A stretch of DNA of 64,000 nucleotides. It comes from an uncultured Mediterranea sp. GTDB taxonomy: Bacteria > Bacteroidota > Bacteroidia > Bacteroidales > Bacteroidaceae. Below are positions 59,206-64,000 of the stretch, piece after piece; position 1 is the stretch's first letter; each line of letters begins with the position of its first letter. The stretch covers positions 1 through 64,000 of the forward strand of contig CALZEQ010000013.1 of NCBI GenBank assembly GCA_945641355.1, given 5' to 3'. The position numbers and the translations under genes are program-made. Below the pieces are notes generated by a model. That model ran no database searches. It saw nothing but the letters and a program-made list of their open reading frames with translations, and was not told the origin of the DNA.

Positions 59206-60109
59206 CAGATACGGCAGATGCTGTTGGCTGCTTTGGCTGCTTTGGGGATGCCTCTCCATGCAGGCCCAAGACAGGTTACCCTCCAGTCTGGCTCCTTCCA
59301 ATCCGTTTCGTGACTGCGACACACTGGTGGGATACTGGCAACGAAGCGACACCCTGTCTTGTCCTTCGTTTTTGCTACCTGCATCTTTCCTCCAGATGGG
59401 GTCTAACGAACTGGATGACAATACCCATGCCCTGAATCCTTTTTGGGAGAAGTTGCGTCTGCTGCGTGCGGATGCAAATACGGATACGGTGCGTGTGGTG
59501 CATGTGGGCGACAGCCATGTGCGTGGCCACATCTTCCCCCGTACCACCGGTGAGGCAATGCAGGCCACCTTTGGAGCCTTGTCGTATGTAGATATGGGCA
59601 TCAACGGTGCCTTCTGCACCACCTTTACCCGTCCCGACCGCATCCAGGCCGTTGCCCGTCTGCACCCCGATTTGATTGTGTTGTCATTGGGCACGAACGA
59701 GAGTCACAACCGACGTTATGACCCCGCTCTGCACCGTCAGCAACTGGATGACCTGATGCGGCTGATTCGTCAGCAGCTGCCCGATGTGCCTGTGCTGCTG
59801 ACTACACCGCCCGGATCCTACGAGAGCGTGCGCCGGCAACGTCGCCGCCGTTCGTATCACGTCAACCCGCGTACCGCCTTGACGGTGCAGACCATTCTGC
59901 GCTACGCCGCCGACCATGATGTGGCCGTATGGAACCTTTACGGCGTGGCCGGAGGCGAACAACGCGCCTGCCTGAACTGGCAAGAGGCTGGCCTGATGCG
60001 TCCCGACCACGTGCATTACCTGCCCGATGGCTATCGGCTGCAGGGTGAGTGGCTCTTTCAGGCACTGGTCAGAGGGTATAACCGCTATGTGCAAGATGTC
60101 TGTTTATAA
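59189..60109 (+). CDS. SGNH/GDSL-type hydrolase
   Basis: VRVVHVGDSHVRGHIFPR (GDS), LIVLSLGTNESHNRRYD (GTN), DHVHYLPDGYRLQGEWL; 17-bp overlap with the upstream gene. Confidence 0.85.
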   Translation: MKQVNDRYGRCCWLLWLLWGCLSMQAQDRLPSSLAPSNPFRDCDTLVGYWQRSDTLSCPSFLLPASFLQMGSNELDDNTHALNPFWEKLRLLRADANTDTVRVVHVGDSHVRGHIFPRTTGEAMQATFGALSYVDMGINGAFCTTFTRPDRIQAVARLHPDLIVLSLGTNESHNRRYDPALHRQQLDDLMRLIRQQLPDVPVLLTTPPGSYESVRRQRRRRSYHVNPRTALTVQTILRYAADHDVAVWNLYGVAGGEQRACLNWQEAGLMRPDHVHYLPDGYRLQGEWLFQALVRGYNRYVQDVCL

Positions 60110-60153
60110 CCTGTTTACGTTTGATTCATTGAATGAAGGAAGTGATTTGTAAC

Positions 60154-61632
60154 ATGAACCTCGATATATCCCGCATCCCCGCGCTCTTCTCCTACGACCC
60201 GCAGGCACCGATGCTGTTCAGCAGCGGCCTCTTCCTTTGGTTGTTCGCCGGATTCATGCTGCTCTATCTGCTGTTGCAGCGTCGTACCACGGCCCGTCTG
60301 CTGTTTGTCACGCTCTTTTCCTACTATTTCTACTACAAGAGCAGCGGCACCTACTTCTTCCTGTTGGCAGTCGTTACGGTAGGCGATTTCCTGGTGGCGC
60401 AGGGCATGGAACGGACGCGCCGTCCCTGGTTGAGGCGTCTGTGGGTGATGGTCAGCCTGTTGCTGAACTTAGGGTTGCTCTGCTACTTCAAATATACCAA
60501 TTTCCTGTGTGAGTGTTGGGCGGCGCTGACCGACGGCACCTTCCGTGCGCATCACATCTTTCTGCCTGTAGGCATCTCTTTCTTCACCTTCCAGTCATTG
60601 AGCTATACCATCGATGTCTATCGGCGCGACATCAAGCCATTGAACCGTTTGTTGGATTATGCCTTCTACGTCTCTTTCTTTCCGCAGTTGGTGGCAGGTC
60701 CCATTGTGCGTGCCCGCGATTTCATCCCGCAGATACGTCGTCCGTTGTTTGTTTCCAACGAGATGTTCGGTCGGGGCATCTTCCTGTTGGTGTGCGGCCT
60801 TTTCAAGAAAGCGGTCATCTCCGACTATATCAGCCTGAACTTCGTGGAGCGGGTGTTCGACAATCCCGGCCTCTATTCGGGGGTGGAGAATCTGATGGGA
60901 GTCTATGGCTATGCGCTGCAAATCTATTGCGATTTTTCCGGCTACAGCGATATGGCCATCGGTTTGGCCTTGCTGCTGGGGTTCCATTTCAATATCAATT
61001 TCCATTCACCCTATAAGTCGGCTTCGGTCACCGAGTTTTGGCGTCGTTGGCACATCTCGCTCTCCACCTGGTTGCGCGACTATCTCTACATCTCTTTGGG
61101 TGGCAATCGCCACGGCCGTTTCCGCCAATATCTCAACTTGCTGGTCACCATGTTCTTAGGTGGCCTGTGGCATGGCGCATCGTGGAATTTTGTGGCTTGG
61201 GGTGTGCTCCATGGGGTGGCGTTGGCGTTTCACAAGGCATGGATGGAATGGACGGGTCGCACGAAGGGAAGTACAGTTAGCGGGCTGCGTCGTTTCGTGG
61301 GACAGGTCGTGACTTTTCATTTCGTCTGCTTCTGTTGGATCTTCTTCCGTAACGTCTCTTTTTCAGACTCCGTCGAGATGTTGCGTCAGCTGTTTACGGC
61401 CTTCCGTCCGAATCTGTTGCCACAACTGCTTGCCGGTTATCCGGAGGTCTTTGCCCTGATGGGGCTTGGCTATCTGCTTCATTTCTTGCCCGATAGTTGG
61501 GAAACCGCCCTGACCCGTCTGGTTGTCCGTCTGCCTCTGCTTGGCAAGGCATTGTTGCTGGTCATTGCCATCTATGTAGTAGCACAAATGAAGAGTGCAG
61601 AGATACAACCCTTCATCTATTTCCAGTTCTGA
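60154..61632 (+). CDS. MBOAT family O-acyltransferase (AlgI/DltB-like)
   Basis: Start refined to MNLDISRIPALF; YCDFSGYSDMAIGLALLLGFHFNINFHSPYKSASVTEFWRRWHISLSTWLRDYLYISLGGNR, FLGGLWHGASWNFVAWGVLHG. Confidence 0.95.
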   Translation: MNLDISRIPALFSYDPQAPMLFSSGLFLWLFAGFMLLYLLLQRRTTARLLFVTLFSYYFYYKSSGTYFFLLAVVTVGDFLVAQGMERTRRPWLRRLWVMVSLLLNLGLLCYFKYTNFLCECWAALTDGTFRAHHIFLPVGISFFTFQSLSYTIDVYRRDIKPLNRLLDYAFYVSFFPQLVAGPIVRARDFIPQIRRPLFVSNEMFGRGIFLLVCGLFKKAVISDYISLNFVERVFDNPGLYSGVENLMGVYGYALQIYCDFSGYSDMAIGLALLLGFHFNINFHSPYKSASVTEFWRRWHISLSTWLRDYLYISLGGNRHGRFRQYLNLLVTMFLGGLWHGASWNFVAWGVLHGVALAFHKAWMEWTGRTKGSTVSGLRRFVGQVVTFHFVCFCWIFFRNVSFSDSVEMLRQLFTAFRPNLLPQLLAGYPEVFALMGLGYLLHFLPDSWETALTRLVVRLPLLGKALLLVIAIYVVAQMKSAEIQPFIYFQF

Positions 61633-61858
61633 TTAGCCACTTTGTTACAGCATTGCTTCTTGTTTTGTCTGTTTGGAAATAAGTTGAAAAAAAAAGGATT
61701 TATCGTTTGCTCGTTCTGATTCTTTTTGTTTTATTTGCAGAATAAAACCGACTCAATCTGATAGCATGAGAAGTTTGTTGTATCAGTGGCATTCAGCGGA
61801 ATGCGTGAAGTAAGGTGATAATCGACTTATATCGTATCAACAACAAATAAAAAGAAAA

Positions 61859-64000
61859 ATGATGAAGTGGAAATTTCAGGCAATGTTCCTGCTGGCCGGA
61901 TCACTGATAACGGCATGTACGGGCGGGAATTATGAGAAAAAGGTCAATGGCGTAGTGGTGAAGGTGCAGCAGCAGCAACCTACCGATGTACAACGGGTAC
62001 GGCTGGAGGTGCTGGGCGACCGGCTGATACACGTATCGGCAACACCCGAAAAGAGCTTTTCGGAGGCCAAGAGCCTCTGCGTAGTGCCACAGACGACACA
62101 AACACCCTTTAGTGTAACAGAAGAGGGGCAAGAGGTGGTGGTAAAGACTGCTGCCTTGCAGGCTTACGTCTCGAAGGAGACGGGACAGGTGCGTTTCACC
62201 GATCTGGAGGGAAAGGAGATTCTGGCCGAGGAGAGCCGCTCGTTTGAGCCCATCGAGGTGGAGGGGAAGAAGGCCTATACCGTGCGGCAGACTTTCGCTT
62301 CGGTAGAAGGTGAGGGCCTCTACGGACTGGGACAGCACCAGGCCGATGAGTTCAACTACAAAGGGAAGAACGAGGAACTCTTCCAGTATAACACGAAGGT
62401 GAGTGTACCCTTCATCGTCTCTACAAAGAATTATGGCGTGCTGTGGGACAGCTATTCACTTTGCCGTTTTGGCGACCCGCGCGACTATGCACAGCTGGGC
62501 GAGGCCTTCAAGCTTTACGATAAAGAAGGCAAGGAGGGCGCCTTGACCGGCACATATACGCCGGCTGACAAGCGTGTGCAGCCGCTGGTACGCCGAGAGC
62601 CCTCTCTTTACTTCGAGCACCTCGACCGGGAGGCGCACCTCAAAAAGGTGGTCAATCTGCCGGACGGATTCCCCTTCATGGGCTCGCGTGTGGTCTATGA
62701 GGGCGAGATTGAACCGGGCCAGAGTGGATTGCACCGTTTCATCCTCTACTATGCAGGCTACACCAAGGTTTATATCGACAACCAACTGGTGGTGCCCGAA
62801 CGTTGGCGTACCGCCTGGAACCCCAACAGCTATAAGTTTGCTGTCGCTTTGGAGGCTGGCAAGCGCGTGCCGTTGAAGATAGAGTGGGAGCCCGACGGCT
62901 ATGTATCGTACTGCGGTCTGCGTACCTTGACACCGGTGGACGATGCCGAACAGGGTAAACTCTCGTGGTGGAGCGAAATGCAGGATCAAGAAGACTACTA
63001 TTTCGTATATGGCGATTCGATGGACGAGGTCATCAGCGGGTATCGTACCCTGACCGGCAAGGCCCAGGTGATGCCCAAGTGGGCGATGGGCTACTGGCAG
63101 AGCCGCGAGCGCTACAAGACGCAGGAGGAGATTGTCAGCACGATGCGTGACTTCCGCAACCGCCACTTCCCCATCGACAACATCGTGCAGGACTGGAGCT
63201 ACTGGCCCGATGATGCGTGGGGCAGCCACGACTTCGATGCAGCCCGCTTCCCCGACCCCAAGCAGATGGTCGATGACATTCACAACATGCACGGACGGGT
63301 CATGATTTCCGTATGGCCCAAGTTCTATGCCTCCACGGAGCACTACAAGCAGTTTGACGCACAGGGCTGGATGTACCAGCAAGCCACCAAGGACAGCATC
63401 CGCGACTGGATTGGCCCCGGCTACATCGGCTCGTTCTACGATGCCTACGCCGAAGGAGCCCGCAAGCTCTTCTGGCAGCAGATGCAGCAGAAACTCTACC
63501 CGCTGGGCTTCGATGCCTGGTGGATGGATGCCAGCGAACCCAATGTGCGCGACTGCACCGACCTGCAGTACCGCAAGGACCTCTGCGGACCTACAGCACT
63601 TGGTCCGTCAGCCCAATACTTCAACGCCTACGCCCTGATGAATGCCGAAGCCATTTACGACGGACAACGCGCGGTGGAACCCGACAAGCGTGTCTTCCTC
63701 TTGACCCGCTCGGGCTTTGCCGGATTGCAACGTTATTCTACAGCCACGTGGAGCGGCGACATCGCTACCCGCTGGGAGGACATGAAGGCGCAGATTTCTG
63801 CCGGATTGAACTTTGCCGTCAGCGGCATCCCTTACTGGACGATGGACATCGGCGGTTTCTGTGTGGAAGACCGTTACGTCAAGGCGCAGCAGGAGTTTGA
63901 CAAGACAGGGCGTGAGAACGCCGACCTCAAGGAGTGGCGCGAGCTGAATACACGCTGGTTCCAGTTCGGAGCCTTCTGCCCGCTCTATCGTGCGCACGGC
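61859..64000 (+). CDS. GH31 family glycosidase (alpha-xylosidase/alpha-glucosidase) with PA14-like insert, 3' truncated by the window
   Basis: Open frame to the window end (absent from the ORF track because it has no stop); lipobox LITACTGG; GLGQHQADEFNYKG, QDWSYWPDDAWGSHDFD, WWMDASEPN; PA14-like LHRFILYYAGYTKVYIDNQLVVPERWRTAWNPNSYKF. Confidence 0.92.
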   Translation, partial: MMKWKFQAMFLLAGSLITACTGGNYEKKVNGVVVKVQQQQPTDVQRVRLEVLGDRLIHVSATPEKSFSEAKSLCVVPQTTQTPFSVTEEGQEVVVKTAALQAYVSKETGQVRFTDLEGKEILAEESRSFEPIEVEGKKAYTVRQTFASVEGEGLYGLGQHQADEFNYKGKNEELFQYNTKVSVPFIVSTKNYGVLWDSYSLCRFGDPRDYAQLGEAFKLYDKEGKEGALTGTYTPADKRVQPLVRREPSLYFEHLDREAHLKKVVNLPDGFPFMGSRVVYEGEIEPGQSGLHRFILYYAGYTKVYIDNQLVVPERWRTAWNPNSYKFAVALEAGKRVPLKIEWEPDGYVSYCGLRTLTPVDDAEQGKLSWWSEMQDQEDYYFVYGDSMDEVISGYRTLTGKAQVMPKWAMGYWQSRERYKTQEEIVSTMRDFRNRHFPIDNIVQDWSYWPDDAWGSHDFDAARFPDPKQMVDDIHNMHGRVMISVWPKFYASTEHYKQFDAQGWMYQQATKDSIRDWIGPGYIGSFYDAYAEGARKLFWQQMQQKLYPLGFDAWWMDASEPNVRDCTDLQYRKDLCGPTALGPSAQYFNAYALMNAEAIYDGQRAVEPDKRVFLLTRSGFAGLQRYSTATWSGDIATRWEDMKAQISAGLNFAVSGIPYWTMDIGGFCVEDRYVKAQQEFDKTGRENADLKEWRELNTRWFQFGAFCPLYRAHG

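Noticed and set aside
1-64000. Transposase, integrase or phage genes; tRNA or rRNA genes
   Set aside because: None recognised. The mosaic spacer at 35.7-37.1 kb suggests past recombination, but no mobile-element protein is encoded.

Overview
This window is a Bacteroidales-type chromosome segment (SusC/SusD pairs, a hybrid two-component regulator, and TAnnTTTG/TTACTTTG promoters). Bases 1-13.3 kb are mostly housekeeping: a GNAT-like protein, parE, coaD, an S41 protease, efp, rpmH, and an RND efflux operon with a TetR regulator. Bases 13.4-57 kb form a large multi-operon polysaccharide utilization locus (PUL). It holds three SusC/D pairs, three DUF1680-type (GH127/GH146) putative beta-L-arabinofuranosidases, GH43, GH97, GH27, DUF4859/BACON surface lipoproteins, two DUF6055 HExxH proteins, a DPP-IV-like S9 peptidase, and one hybrid two-component system (HTCS). 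Bases 57-61.6 kb carry a DUF6563-like gene and an SGNH-SGNH-MBOAT acyl-transfer cassette. The window ends inside a GH31 gene with a PA14-like insert. Two observations stand out. (1) Four PUL promoters share the same architecture: two 18-bp half-sites 21 bp apart, ending exactly 20 bp from a TTACTTTG-like -7 element. This is a candidate operator for the resident HTCS. (2) The locus combines beta-L-Araf, alpha-Araf and alpha-Gal-type glycosidases with an S9 dipeptidyl peptidase, a GH97 fused to an anthrax-lethal-factor/Pro-Pro-endopeptidase-like zincin, and two HExxH lipoproteins. This suggests a system for hydroxyproline-rich glycoproteins such as extensin rather than for a plain polysaccharide. 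All calls come from reading the sequence and the supplied ORF translations. No database searches were run.
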